Below, piece by piece: positions 7,078 through 15,524 of a DNA stretch of 64,000 bases. Numbering within the stretch: the stretch's first letter is position 1; each line of letters begins with the position of its first letter. This DNA is from Caballeronia sordidicola (lineage in GTDB: Bacteria > Pseudomonadota > Gammaproteobacteria > Burkholderiales > Burkholderiaceae). Position numbers and translations under genes: made by a program. The DNA lies in contig NZ_MTHB01000290.1 of assembly GCF_002220365.1 (NCBI RefSeq), positions 43,867 to 107,866 on the forward strand. Direction: 5' to 3'. Below the pieces are notes generated by a model. The model did no database searches. It was not told where the DNA came from and saw only the letters and a list, made by a program, of their open reading frames with translations.

Positions 7078-7677
7078 TTTCTCTCCTTGTATAGGTCGAT
7101 TATCAATCTCGACTCTGGCTTCGCGCTAGCGTCGAATGCGCGGCTGCTGCATTTCCACGTTTCTGTGTTGCTTTAACGGAACACCTTTGGCGTGACTTAA
7201 GGCTGTGATAATCATCGTTTAGCAGCCGATATTTTTCCGCACCTCAGGATGCGTTCGCCAACTAATTTCTCCAGCCACTTCCACTGATTAACTGGACGCT
7301 CGCTTATTGCCAATCTTTGCAGGCGCCTGTTGGCGGCAGCGGCTAATATTTCGCAAGTCACTTCAAAGCACACGGTTGTCTCCCAGGCCGTTTTTGTATC
7401 GAAAACGCGAACCGTTGCTTAAAAGCGAGCCCTCTCATTAGTGATAACGGCACGATTCACTTGTGGTTGACCGTTTTATCTATCTTTAAAAAAATTTAAC
7501 GTTTTGCTATGTCTGAAAGCGCACGTATTCATGCAAACGAATGTTCGCAAATCACGCGAGAGAAAAGCATCGAGGATGCGACGAGAAGTTTATGAATTGC
7601 GCTCACTTAAAGTTTCACTTTAAGTACATGAACTTATCGATTGATCTTAAAGATTATTTTTGAGAGGAAGCGGAAAA
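7078..7677. other. AT-rich non-coding stretch
   Basis: About 600 bp with no credible gene on either strand. It is clearly lower in GC than the surroundings, with runs such as TTTAAAAAAATTTAACG near 7483-7500 and AAAGTTTCACTTTAAG near 7609-7625. It may hold upstream regulation for the small protein at 6928-7077 or be foreign or decayed DNA. No repeat or tRNA remnant was noticed. Confidence 0.5.
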
Positions 7678-7679
7678 TT

Positions 7680-7714
7680 AAAAAACCCGCGAAGCCTGGA
7701 GGCGACGCGGGTTT
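7680..7714 (-). terminator. Intrinsic terminator of tRNA-Thr
   Basis: Stem AAACCCGCG (7683-7691) with CGCGGGTTT (7706-7714), and an inner stem GCCT/AGGC. On the minus strand it runs into a T tract. It lies 14 bp past the tRNA. Confidence 0.85.
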
Positions 7715-7728
7715 CTTGAAATGAAGCT

Positions 7729-7804
7729 TGGTGCCGGAAAGAGGAATCGAACCCCCGACCTTCGCATTACGAATGCGCTGCTCTACCGTCTGAGCTATTC
7801 CGGC
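7729..7804 (-). tRNA. tRNA-Thr(CGT)
   Basis: A 76-nt cloverleaf on the minus strand: acceptor GCCGGAA with TTCCGGC, anticodon loop TTCGTAA giving CGT, T loop TTCGATT, discriminator A and encoded CCA. The anticodon arm matches that of the E. coli CGU-reading threonine tRNA. Confidence 0.97.
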
Positions 7805-7818
7805 ATCAGAGAAACGAG

Positions 7819-7848
7819 ATTATAAGGACCTTCCGGCGAGTTTGGCAA
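7819..7848 (-). promoter_or_regulatory. Sigma-70 promoter of tRNA-Thr
   Basis: TTGCCA (7843-7848) and a consensus TATAAT (7819-7824), 18 bp apart on the minus strand. The -10 box is 14 bp before the mature 5' end. The promoter fits exactly into the gap between the fbp stop codon and the tRNA. Confidence 0.8.
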
Positions 7849-7858
7849 CACCCTACGG

Positions 7859-8884
7859 TCAATTAATTTCCGAGTGATAGCGCGTCACGCGGTCGACCTC
7901 GTTTTTCGATCCGAGGAACACCGGCACGCGCTGATGCAGGTTGGTCGGAACGATGTCGAGGATACGTTGTTCGCCATCCGTCGCAGCGCCGCCGGCCTGT
8001 TCGACGATGAAGGCCATCGGGTTCGCTTCGTACAACAGGCGCAGCTTGCCCGGACGATCGGGCGTGCGTTTGTCGGCGGGGTACATGAACACGCCGCCGC
8101 GGTTCAGGATGCGGTGCACGTCCGCGACCATCGACGCGATCCAGCGCATGTTGAAGTCGTCCTTGCGCGGGCCGTCCTTGCCTTCATTCAGCTCGTTCAC
8201 ATATTTTTGCACCGGTTCGTACCAGTGGCGGCTATTCGACGCGTTGATTGCGTACTCGCGCGTGTCGGCGGGAATCTGCATGTTGCTGTGCGTGAGCACC
8301 CACGAGCCCAGCTCGCGATCGAGCGTGAAGCAGTTCACGCCGTACCCGGTGGTCAGCACGAACACGGTCTGCGGACCATAGACTGCATAACCAGCCGCAA
8401 CCTGCGCCGAGCCCGGCTGCATGAATGCCTGTTCGCTCGGCTCCATGCCGTCCGGGCATCGGAGCACTGAAAAGATGGTGCCGATAGACACGTTCACGTC
8501 GATATTCGACGAGCCGTCGAGTGGATCGAACGTGAGCAAATAGTTGCCCTTTGGATAGCGGTTCGGAATGGGGAAAATCTTTTCCATTTCTTCCGATGCC
8601 ATCGCGGCCAGGTTGCCGCCCCATTCGTTGGCTTCGAGCAGGATTTCGTTCGAGAGAATATCGAGTTTTTTCTGCACTTCGCCTTGAACGTTCTCGCTGC
8701 CGGCGGTGCCCAGCGCTTCACCCAACGCGCCCTTGCTCACTTGATAGCCGATCTGTTTGCATGCGCGTGCAATCACTTCGATCAACAGCCGAAGGTCCGC
8801 GGGAAGGTTTTGATGTTCCCGCTGCTGCTCGATCAGATACTTGGTCAGCGTCGTGCGGCGGGAAATAGATGAGGGGGTCGACAT
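7859..8884 (-). CDS. fbp: Class I fructose-1,6-bisphosphatase
   Basis: A 341-residue gluconeogenic (and, where present, Calvin cycle) enzyme that hydrolyses fructose 1,6-bisphosphate to fructose 6-phosphate. The class I metal-binding signature FDPLDGSSN is at residues 119-127. EEM at 98-100 supplies further metal ligands, and the substrate-binding segment KLRLLYEANPMAFIVEQAGGAATDG is near the C terminus. Length is normal. A GGAG box is 9 nt before the ATG and a TAGAAT -10-like box lies at 8922-8927. Monocistronic, divergent from nothing, and followed by the tRNA-Thr promoter. Confidence 0.97.
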   Translation of the reverse strand: MSTPSSISRRTTLTKYLIEQQREHQNLPADLRLLIEVIARACKQIGYQVSKGALGEALGTAGSENVQGEVQKKLDILSNEILLEANEWGGNLAAMASEEMEKIFPIPNRYPKGNYLLTFDPLDGSSNIDVNVSIGTIFSVLRCPDGMEPSEQAFMQPGSAQVAAGYAVYGPQTVFVLTTGYGVNCFTLDRELGSWVLTHSNMQIPADTREYAINASNSRHWYEPVQKYVNELNEGKDGPRKDDFNMRWIASMVADVHRILNRGGVFMYPADKRTPDRPGKLRLLYEANPMAFIVEQAGGAATDGEQRILDIVPTNLHQRVPVFLGSKNEVDRVTRYHSEIN

Positions 8885-9024
8885 TGCGTTGGGCTCCAGG
8901 AGCGTTAGACGAATGCCTCAGATTCTACCCGCTCGGAATGTGTCTCCCGATGTCACAGGAATGTGGCGCACGTTTAACGGGTTGCGCCGAGGCGCGTTCC
9001 GGCTGATTTTCGAGACGCTCTCGC

Positions 9025-9050
9025 AAAAAACCGGCGCCGCAGCGCCGGTT
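9025..9050 (-). terminator. Intrinsic terminator of pepN
   Basis: Stem AACCGGCGC (9029-9037) with GCGCCGGTT (9042-9050), loop CGCA. Read on the minus strand it is followed by a T run. It lies 28 bp beyond the pepN stop codon. Confidence 0.85.
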
Positions 9051-9078
9051 TCCGTGGGCCGAAATAAGGATTGAACGC

Positions 9079-11787
9079 TTAGCCGAGCGCTTTTTCCACA
9101 ATCTCGCGTACATCGCGTGATTTCACCTTCGACGCCACCTCTTCCAGCGCCGCATGCGCCTTTTCGCTCAGGGCCGGCGTGTAGCGACGCCATTGTTCCA
9201 GCGTGCGAGCCAGGCGCGCAGCCACCTGAGGGTTCATTGCGTCGAGCGCCGCGACCTGCTCGGCCCAGAACGCGTACCCGGAACCATCCGCTGCGTGGAA
9301 TTGCGCGGGATTCGCACCGCAGAAGCTGAAAATCAGCGAGCGGGCGCGATTCGGATTTTTCAGCGTGAACGCCGGGTGTTGCATCAGCTTGCGCACGATG
9401 TCGAGCACATTGCGCTTCGGTCCACCGCGTTGCGTGGCTTGCAGCGCAAACCATTTGTCGATGACGAGCGGCTCTTTCTCGAAGCGTTGGTAGAAGTCGC
9501 TGAGCGCGGCGTCCGCGACGCTGGTATCGACGGAACCTGACGCGCCCGCCGTCAGCAACGCGGACAACGCAGCCGACCGGTCCGTCATGTTGTTCGCGGC
9601 GTCGTACTGGGCGCTCGCCAGTTCGATGGCGCGGGCGGGGTCGTCGAGCTGGCTCAGGTAGGCGAGGGCAAGATTCTTCAGCCCGCGCTTGCCGGCGTCA
9701 TCTGGCGTCGCTCGATACTCGCCCGGCGTGCGGTTCGCTTCGTACACGGCGAGCCAGCGCTCGCGCAGGCCCGTGGCGAGGCGACGGCTGACGAACACGC
9801 GTGCCGCGTGAACGGCAGCGGGGTCGGACACCGCCATCTGCTCTGCAAGATATCCCTCGGATGGCAACATCAGCGCCAGTTCCTGGAATGCCGGCGTAAG
9901 CGTGGTGTCGTCGAGTACCTGAGCGAATGCGGATACCACTTGGTCGTCGAGCGTCAGTTCCTCACCTTTCGATGCCCGATCCGCCAGCGCAAGCAGTTCA
10001 CGGGTGGCGAGGCGCTGGCCGGCTTCCCATCGATTGAACGGGTCGCTGTCATGAGCCAGCAAAAACGCGAGCTGCTCGTTGGTGTAGTCGTAATCAACCA
10101 CCACCGGTGCCGAGAAATTGCGCAGCAACGAGGGCAACGGCTCTTCGGCGACATCGGCGAACGTGAAGGTTTGTTCCTGTTCCGTGAATTCCAGTACGCG
10201 CGTGGTGCCTTGCGGTTCTTTCTCGCCCTCGAGTTTCAGTGGCAGGTCGGCTCCGCTCTTGCCGATCAGGCCGACCGAGAACGGAATCAGCAGTGGCCCC
10301 TTCTGCGTCGCGCGCGCGGCTTCGGACGCTTCGCCGTACCCTTGCGTGAGCGTCAGCGTGTAACGCTTGGTGGCTGCGTCGTAGCGCGTGCGTACGGTGA
10401 TGCGGGGCGTGCCCGCCTGGCTGTACCAGCGCTCGAATTGCGCCAGGTCGCGGCCGTTCGCGTCGGCCATTGCGTGGCGGAAGTCGTCGCAGGTGACCGC
10501 TTGGCCATCGTGGCGCTGGAAATACAGGTCCATGCCGCGCCGGAAACCGTCGCGCCCAAGCAGCGTCTGATACATGCGCACGACTTCCGAGCCTTTTTCA
10601 TAGACGGTCATCGTGTAGAAGTTGTTGATCTCCACGTAGCTTTCGGGGCGCACCGGGTGCGCCATTGGACCCGCGTCCTCGGCGAACTGCATCTGGCGCA
10701 GCACGCGCACGTCGTCAATCCGTTTGGTGGCACGGGCCGCGTCGCTGGCCGCGCCTGGTTCGAGTCCGGCAGCCATGTCGGCGGAGAATTCCTGGTCGCG
10801 GAACACGGTCAGGCCTTCTTTCAGGCTCAACTGGAACCAGTCGCGGCAGGTCACGCGGTTGCCCGTCCAGTTGTGGAAGTACTCATGGCCGACCACCGCT
10901 TCAATGTTGCTGAAATCCACGTCCGTAGCCGTTTCGGGATTCGCGAGCACGTACTTTGTATTGAAGATGTTCAAGCCCTTGTTTTCCATCGCGCCCATGT
11001 TGAAGTCGCTCACGGCGACGATCATGAAACGATCCAGGTCGAGCTCCAGCCCAAAGCGGCGTTCGTCCCATTCGATGGAATGAACCAGCGAATCCATGGC
11101 GTGTTGGGTCTTGTCGAGATCGTGAGGTTCGACCCAGACCTGCAGCAGTTTTTCCTTCCCCGAACCGGTCTTCATGCGCTGCTCGAGCTTGACGAGCTTG
11201 CCCGCCACCAGTGCGAACAGATAGCTTGGTTTCTTGAACGGGTCTTCCCATCGCGCAAAGTGCCGGCCATTTTCCAGATCACCTTCTTCGATCAGGTTGC
11301 CGTTTGACAACAGCACCGGGTACGCTTCCTTGTCCGCCCGCAGCGTGACCGTGTACGTGGCCATGACATCGGGGCGGTCAAGGAAATAGGTGATGCGCCG
11401 AAAGCCCTCGGCCTCACATTGCGTAAAGAAATTGCCGCCCGATACATACAGGCCCGACAAAGTCGTGTTCGCGGCAGCGTTGCACTCGCTTTCCAGCGTC
11501 AATTCAAACGCGTCGGGAATATTGCTTACCGACAAACCGTTCTCAGTGACCCGGACATTCGCATGCGGGCGCCCGTCCAGCGTGGCGCCAATGAACTCCA
11601 TCTGCTCACCGAGCAACTCCAGCGTCGACGCAGGCGCGGCGTCCGGGTTGCGGCGCAGGCGCATGGTGTTGCGCACTACCGTGCGGTCGGGGACGAGGTC
11701 GAATTCGAGCGCGACGGTTTCAATCAGGAATGCAGGCGGCGTGTAGTCGGCACGGCGGATTACGGCAGGTGCGGTCGAGTTGGACAT
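9079..11787 (-). CDS. pepN: Aminopeptidase N (M1 family)
   Basis: A 902-residue zinc aminopeptidase that removes N-terminal residues from peptides in the cytoplasm. The exopeptidase motif GAMEN is at 265-269. The zinc site HEYFH is at 301-305 with the third ligand E324 in SLKEGLTVF. The order is the usual one: N-terminal beta domain, thermolysin-like catalytic domain, small beta domain, then a helical C-terminal half (about 540-902). Length fits the E. coli PepN type. Single gene with its own terminator, divergent from the lipoprotein gene at 12041. Confidence 0.97.
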   Translation of the reverse strand: MSNSTAPAVIRRADYTPPAFLIETVALEFDLVPDRTVVRNTMRLRRNPDAAPASTLELLGEQMEFIGATLDGRPHANVRVTENGLSVSNIPDAFELTLESECNAAANTTLSGLYVSGGNFFTQCEAEGFRRITYFLDRPDVMATYTVTLRADKEAYPVLLSNGNLIEEGDLENGRHFARWEDPFKKPSYLFALVAGKLVKLEQRMKTGSGKEKLLQVWVEPHDLDKTQHAMDSLVHSIEWDERRFGLELDLDRFMIVAVSDFNMGAMENKGLNIFNTKYVLANPETATDVDFSNIEAVVGHEYFHNWTGNRVTCRDWFQLSLKEGLTVFRDQEFSADMAAGLEPGAASDAARATKRIDDVRVLRQMQFAEDAGPMAHPVRPESYVEINNFYTMTVYEKGSEVVRMYQTLLGRDGFRRGMDLYFQRHDGQAVTCDDFRHAMADANGRDLAQFERWYSQAGTPRITVRTRYDAATKRYTLTLTQGYGEASEAARATQKGPLLIPFSVGLIGKSGADLPLKLEGEKEPQGTTRVLEFTEQEQTFTFADVAEEPLPSLLRNFSAPVVVDYDYTNEQLAFLLAHDSDPFNRWEAGQRLATRELLALADRASKGEELTLDDQVVSAFAQVLDDTTLTPAFQELALMLPSEGYLAEQMAVSDPAAVHAARVFVSRRLATGLRERWLAVYEANRTPGEYRATPDDAGKRGLKNLALAYLSQLDDPARAIELASAQYDAANNMTDRSAALSALLTAGASGSVDTSVADAALSDFYQRFEKEPLVIDKWFALQATQRGGPKRNVLDIVRKLMQHPAFTLKNPNRARSLIFSFCGANPAQFHAADGSGYAFWAEQVAALDAMNPQVAARLARTLEQWRRYTPALSEKAHAALEEVASKVKSRDVREIVEKALG

Positions 11788-12040
11788 GGCGGTTCTGATT
11801 GAGTTGAGCGGGTGCCTTTGCGTTCCAGGCGGCCTTGTGTCGGATCATTGTACAAAGGCTCGCGGGATCGTGCGCTCGATTCAGGGTCGGCCGAATGGCC
11901 TGTTTCCCGAACTTCGCCCACCTGCAACGGTCTTTGAACAGATGGAATCAGGCGGTTTTCGTGCGGTGCGTGCGACACTTCACGATTGCTGTCTTACACA
12001 TGACATCGCAGCAAAAATCAACAAGACAATGAGGTCGGCC

Positions 12041-12787
12041 ATGACGTTGGGACGGTTGTACGGGCAATGGAAGGGTGCGGCGCGTGTGTTGCTCATTGCG
12101 GGTTTCACGTTGCTCGGAGGGTGTACGACCTACGTTCAGACGCAGGTGGCGGCGTTCTCCGACTGGTCCGGGACTGACGCCACGCGAACCTATGCGTTCG
12201 CGCGCTCGGCGTCGCAGCAAAACAGCATTGAGCAGAAAACGTACGAAGTGCTCGCGGCGAACGAGCTTGCGACCCATTCGTTCAAGCGGGTTCCCGACGC
12301 CAGCGCACGGTATCTCGTGGAATTGTCGTACTCCATTCGTGGCGACATGGTCACTGTGCGCCAGCCTGTCTATTACGATCCATGGCCCATGTACGGCGGC
12401 TGGTACGGCCGGCCGTACGGATGGGGCGGATACGGTGGATACGGTGGGTGGGGAGGTTGGGATATGGGACCGGCGGGTTATGTCGACCAAAGCTACCCGA
12501 TCTTCGTCCACTCGCTACAGATCCGCATGACCGAGCGTGAAAGCGGACGCGAAGTGTACAAAGTGACGGCGAGCAATTCAGGCGGCGAGTCGTCGCTTGT
12601 CCGGGCGATGCCTTATCTGATCCGCAGCGCGCTTGCGGATTTTCCGCTGGGCAACGGCACCGTGCGCACGGTGAAAATCCCGCTCGATAAGACGGGCGGT
12701 GTCAGCAATGACGCGCCGGTTGCGGTAGGGGCGGCCGAGAAGGCGACCGCCCCAGCGCCCGTTCCAGGACCGGTGCCCGTTCAGTAG
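12041..12787 (+). CDS. DUF4136 lipoprotein with a Gly/Trp/Tyr-rich insert
   Basis: A 248-residue outer-membrane-type lipoprotein. I take the ATG at 12041 because GAGG lies 6 nt upstream and the product then starts with a compact signal peptide ending in the lipobox LLGGC (cysteine 28). An alternative ATG is at 12029. The mature part has the DUF4136 pattern: a start TYAF at about residue 57, and a C-terminal half with IRMTERESGREVYKVTASNSG. It is interrupted by a low-complexity stretch of about 30 residues (PMYGGWYGRPYGWGGYGGYGGWGG, given here in outline: mostly G, W, Y and P). The function of the family is unknown. It precedes the phosphonate cluster by about 190 bp on the same strand, but I see no sign that it belongs to it. 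Confidence 0.8.
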   Translation: MTLGRLYGQWKGAARVLLIAGFTLLGGCTTYVQTQVAAFSDWSGTDATRTYAFARSASQQNSIEQKTYEVLAANELATHSFKRVPDASARYLVELSYSIRGDMVTVRQPVYYDPWPMYGGWYGRPYGWGGYGGYGGWGGWDMGPAGYVDQSYPIFVHSLQIRMTERESGREVYKVTASNSGGESSLVRAMPYLIRSALADFPLGNGTVRTVKIPLDKTGGVSNDAPVAVGAAEKATAPAPVPGPVPVQ

Positions 12788-12979
12788 CCGTCAAGCCGGC
12801 GCAGTTTAGGTCCGGTTTGAGAAAAATTTACCGCTACGGAGGCTGACCGAATGATTCAATCGCGGCCTTCGTTGCATCCCACGAAACACTCAAATTCCGG
12901 TTAAAAACCCGCTTTCCTACAGGCATATGGCGGAGTGACCTTGTATGCAATTAAATTCGAAACGAGATATATTTCGAGG

Positions 12980-13684
12980 ATGAACAAACCCCGCAACGCT
13001 AAACACCATGCGCTTCCTGAGCCCGCAACCTGGGATGCGCGGCTCGCTCGGCGCCTCGTTACACCGCTCATCGGCACCCCGATTACTCCGAATCACCTGA
13101 CCACTCTGCGCTTGCTGATTGGCATTGCCGGCGCCTATTACCTGTCGGTCGGCAGTTTCTGGTCATGCAGTCTCGGCGCCTTGCTGGTCGCGCTCTCTAA
13201 TTTCGTCGACCATACAGACGGAGAGCTTGCGCGGATTAGCGGGCAATCGAGCAAGATCGGTCATCTTTACGATCTTGCGTGCGATTCGGTGGTGACCGTG
13301 CTGCTGTTCGTGGGCCTCGGGTTTTATGTGAGCGTGCATCATCCGGCCATGATTGTGCCGGCTGAATGGCTTGGCGGGATTGCGGGCGTCGCCGTCGCGC
13401 TGATCTTCTTCCTGCGCATGCGGATCGAATCGATGGCTGGCAAGAGCGGCACGAAGCAGGCCTCCATGGCGGGTTTCGAGACCGAAGACGTCTTGTATTT
13501 GCTGCCGGTGGTGACGCTGCTCAACGGCATGACGCCGTTCCTGGTGGCGGCTTCTATTGGCGCGCCGTTGTTTGCCGTCTGGGTGGTCGTGGATTACAAG
13601 CGCGCAGTGCGGCGTTTTGCCCGGGCCACGGCGGGCAACAAAGATACTGATGGTCAAGATCAAGATTTGCAGGCTGTTCAATGA
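12980..13684 (+). CDS. CDP-alcohol phosphatidyltransferase family enzyme (phosphonate cluster)
   Basis: A 234-residue integral membrane enzyme with the complete family motif: D80-G81-x2-A84-R85-x8-G94-x3-D98-x3-D102 (DGELAR...GHLYDLACD). Family members transfer a phospho-alcohol from a CDP-activated donor to an acceptor alcohol with loss of CMP. Several membrane helices follow (about 104-120, 128-150, 177-200). The start is uncertain: the ATG at 12980 is used, and a GTG at 12935 would add 15 residues. Its stop overlaps the oxygenase start (ATGA). In this setting an attractive role is transfer of a CMP-activated phosphonate to a lipid hydroxyl, parallel to ethanolamine phosphotransferase. That is inference; ordinary phospholipid synthesis is the alternative. 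Confidence 0.85.
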   Translation: MNKPRNAKHHALPEPATWDARLARRLVTPLIGTPITPNHLTTLRLLIGIAGAYYLSVGSFWSCSLGALLVALSNFVDHTDGELARISGQSSKIGHLYDLACDSVVTVLLFVGLGFYVSVHHPAMIVPAEWLGGIAGVAVALIFFLRMRIESMAGKSGTKQASMAGFETEDVLYLLPVVTLLNGMTPFLVAASIGAPLFAVWVVVDYKRAVRRFARATAGNKDTDGQDQDLQAVQ

Positions 13685-14499
13685 ATTCATCTGTCGATTC
13701 CCTCTCCACGCGTGCGTTTGGCGGCCAGTCCGCTGAGCGCAAGAACCTTCATGCTCTCGACGAAACCCTGGCCGCGCATCTTCAGCGCCTGTCTCCCGAG
13801 CACCAGACCGCGAATTTGCACGAAACGTTCGATAGTCAGGGCGCGTTCCTCTATCTGGATGGCTTTCTGCCGCGCGAGTTCACCGAGAAGCTGGTCGCTG
13901 CTGTCCATGCCGTCACGCCCGCGATCAACCGCAACTATTTGCCGGGACACAAGCAGGGCGGCAGCGTCAGCCGTCACGCGATCGACGAACTCGCGCCGTT
14001 CATCGCCGAGTTGTACCGGTCGCCAGCGCTGATTGGCTGGCTGGAGAAAATCAGCGGCGACACGCTGCAGGAATCGCCCGCCGACGATCCGCACGCGTAC
14101 GCGCTGTATTTCTATACGAAGGCGGGTGACCATATCGGCTGGCACTACGACACCTCTTACTACGAAGGCCGCCGTTATACGCTTCTGCTCGGCGTGATGG
14201 ACGATTCGTCGTGCCGTCTCGACTACGAGCTGCACACTCGCACGCCGGAGATTCCCGACCAACCGGGTTCGGTGCAGATTCCGCCGGGCGGCCTGGTTTT
14301 CTTCGATGGCGACAAGCTGCGTCATCGCATCACGCCGGCTCGCGCGAACGAATTCCGCGTGTCGCTGACATTCGAGTACGTCACGAATCCGAACATGCGG
14401 CCGTGGCAGCGCTTTATCTCGAACATGAAGGACTCGATCGCGTACTTCGGCTTCGGGCAGGTTTTCCGCCGCAAAGGCGGGAAGAACGGCGAAGCATGA
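13681..14499 (+). CDS. 2-oxoglutarate/Fe(II)-dependent oxygenase (phosphonate cluster)
   Basis: A 272-residue double-stranded beta-helix oxygenase. The iron-binding facial triad is visible: H155 and D157 in GWHYDTSYY, and H215 in DKLRHRIT. R226 in NEFRVSL is the likely 2-oxoglutarate anchor. Such enzymes hydroxylate, desaturate or cleave their substrates with O2. Several phosphonate pathways use related oxygenases on the C-P-containing intermediate or product. The exact substrate cannot be read from the sequence. It is translationally coupled at both ends: 4 bp overlap with the transferase before and 4 bp with the membrane protein after. AGG lies 8 nt before the ATG. Confidence 0.8.
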   Translation: MNSSVDSLSTRAFGGQSAERKNLHALDETLAAHLQRLSPEHQTANLHETFDSQGAFLYLDGFLPREFTEKLVAAVHAVTPAINRNYLPGHKQGGSVSRHAIDELAPFIAELYRSPALIGWLEKISGDTLQESPADDPHAYALYFYTKAGDHIGWHYDTSYYEGRRYTLLLGVMDDSSCRLDYELHTRTPEIPDQPGSVQIPPGGLVFFDGDKLRHRITPARANEFRVSLTFEYVTNPNMRPWQRFISNMKDSIAYFGFGQVFRRKGGKNGEA

Positions 14500-15503
14500 G
14501 CCGCGCCGGAACGGTCCTCCTGTCGCTCGGCGTGGTGTTGTTCATCGCGCTGCTTGGCTGGCAGGGCTTCGGTTCCGTCGCGGCCGCGCTCGCGGCTGCA
14601 GGCTGGGGCCTGCTCGCGGTGGCGGCGTTCCATCTGCTGCCTGTCGTGATCGACGCGCTGGCTATCGAAACGCTCTTTCCCCGCAATGAACGCGATGTGA
14701 GCTTGCGCGACGCGCTGTTCGCGCGCTGGACCGGTGAGTCGGTGAATAGCCTGATGCCGGCCGGACAGATCGGCGGTCCGATGTTGATGGTGCGTTATCT
14801 CTCGCAGCGCGGCATGCGGGCGCGCGACGCCGCGGCAGTCATCACCGTCAGCACGACCATGCAATCCGTCGGACAAATGATCTTCGCAATGATCGGTCTC
14901 GCGCTGCTGAGTAGCTACGCGTCGGGCGTGGGCATGCTCCTGCCGGTGCTGGTCGTGATCGTGGTGTGCTCGCTGATGGTCATTGGGTTTTTCTTCGCAC
15001 AGCGCAAGGGTTTGTTCGCCCGCGCGACGCGGTTTGCTTCGCAATTTGCAGCGCGTTTTTCGAAGAAACGCGACTGGTCGTCGCTGGTGTCGCGCGCGGA
15101 AGCGGTGGACACCGCCGTGCTCGAACTCTACAAAAAGCCTGGCCCGGTGGCGGCGAGTTTTGCGTTGAGTTTGCTAGGCTGGTTCGTGGGTACTGGCGAA
15201 GTGTGGCTTGCGTTGCATTTGCTGGGCTCGCCGGTCGGCTGGGCTGAAGCGCTCATGCTGGAAAGTCTCGGCCAGGCCATTCGGGGCGCGGCGTTCTTCA
15301 TTCCCGGTTCGCTAGGCGTGCAGGAGGGCGGCTACTTGCTGCTCGCGCGTCTTATCGGCTTGCCGCCGGAGGCCGCGCTCGCGCTATCGTTAGCGAAGCG
15401 TGCGCGGGAATTACTGCTCGGCCTGCCGGGTATCGTTTATCTGCATTTCGCTGAAAAGGGCTGGCAGCGCCGTCGTCTCGCGCGCGTGCCGGAAATCGAA
15501 TAA
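14496..15503 (+). CDS. Flippase-like membrane protein (LPG synthase TM / UPF0104 family)
   Basis: A 335-residue polytopic protein with about seven to eight hydrophobic helices, of the family that holds the lysyl-phosphatidylglycerol synthase transmembrane (flippase) domain and HpnL-like proteins. Recognisable segments are ARWTGESVNSLMPAGQIGG and FFIPGSLGVQEGG..LLARLIGLPPEAALALSLAKRARELLLGLPG. In related proteins this domain moves lipids across the inner membrane. The ATG overlaps the oxygenase stop, so it is co-translated with it. Within the cluster a role in moving a phosphonate-bearing lipid to the periplasmic face is plausible but inferred. Confidence 0.8.
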   Translation: MSRAGTVLLSLGVVLFIALLGWQGFGSVAAALAAAGWGLLAVAAFHLLPVVIDALAIETLFPRNERDVSLRDALFARWTGESVNSLMPAGQIGGPMLMVRYLSQRGMRARDAAAVITVSTTMQSVGQMIFAMIGLALLSSYASGVGMLLPVLVVIVVCSLMVIGFFFAQRKGLFARATRFASQFAARFSKKRDWSSLVSRAEAVDTAVLELYKKPGPVAASFALSLLGWFVGTGEVWLALHLLGSPVGWAEALMLESLGQAIRGAAFFIPGSLGVQEGGYLLLARLIGLPPEAALALSLAKRARELLLGLPGIVYLHFAEKGWQRRRLARVPEIE

Positions 15504-15524
15504 AGCATCACCGATAGGATCAAC

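Noticed and set aside
6697..7176. 159-codon plus-strand frame near the chorismate mutase
   Set aside because: No ribosome-binding site or family resemblance; it covers the supported small frame on the other strand.
9808..11307. 499-codon plus-strand frame opposite pepN
   Set aside because: Antisense to the M1 catalytic domain coding region, with no motif and no ribosome-binding site.
11780..12040. Longer start for the DUF4136 lipoprotein
   Set aside because: The extra 87 residues lie in the pepN promoter region, break the signal peptide and have no ribosome-binding site.
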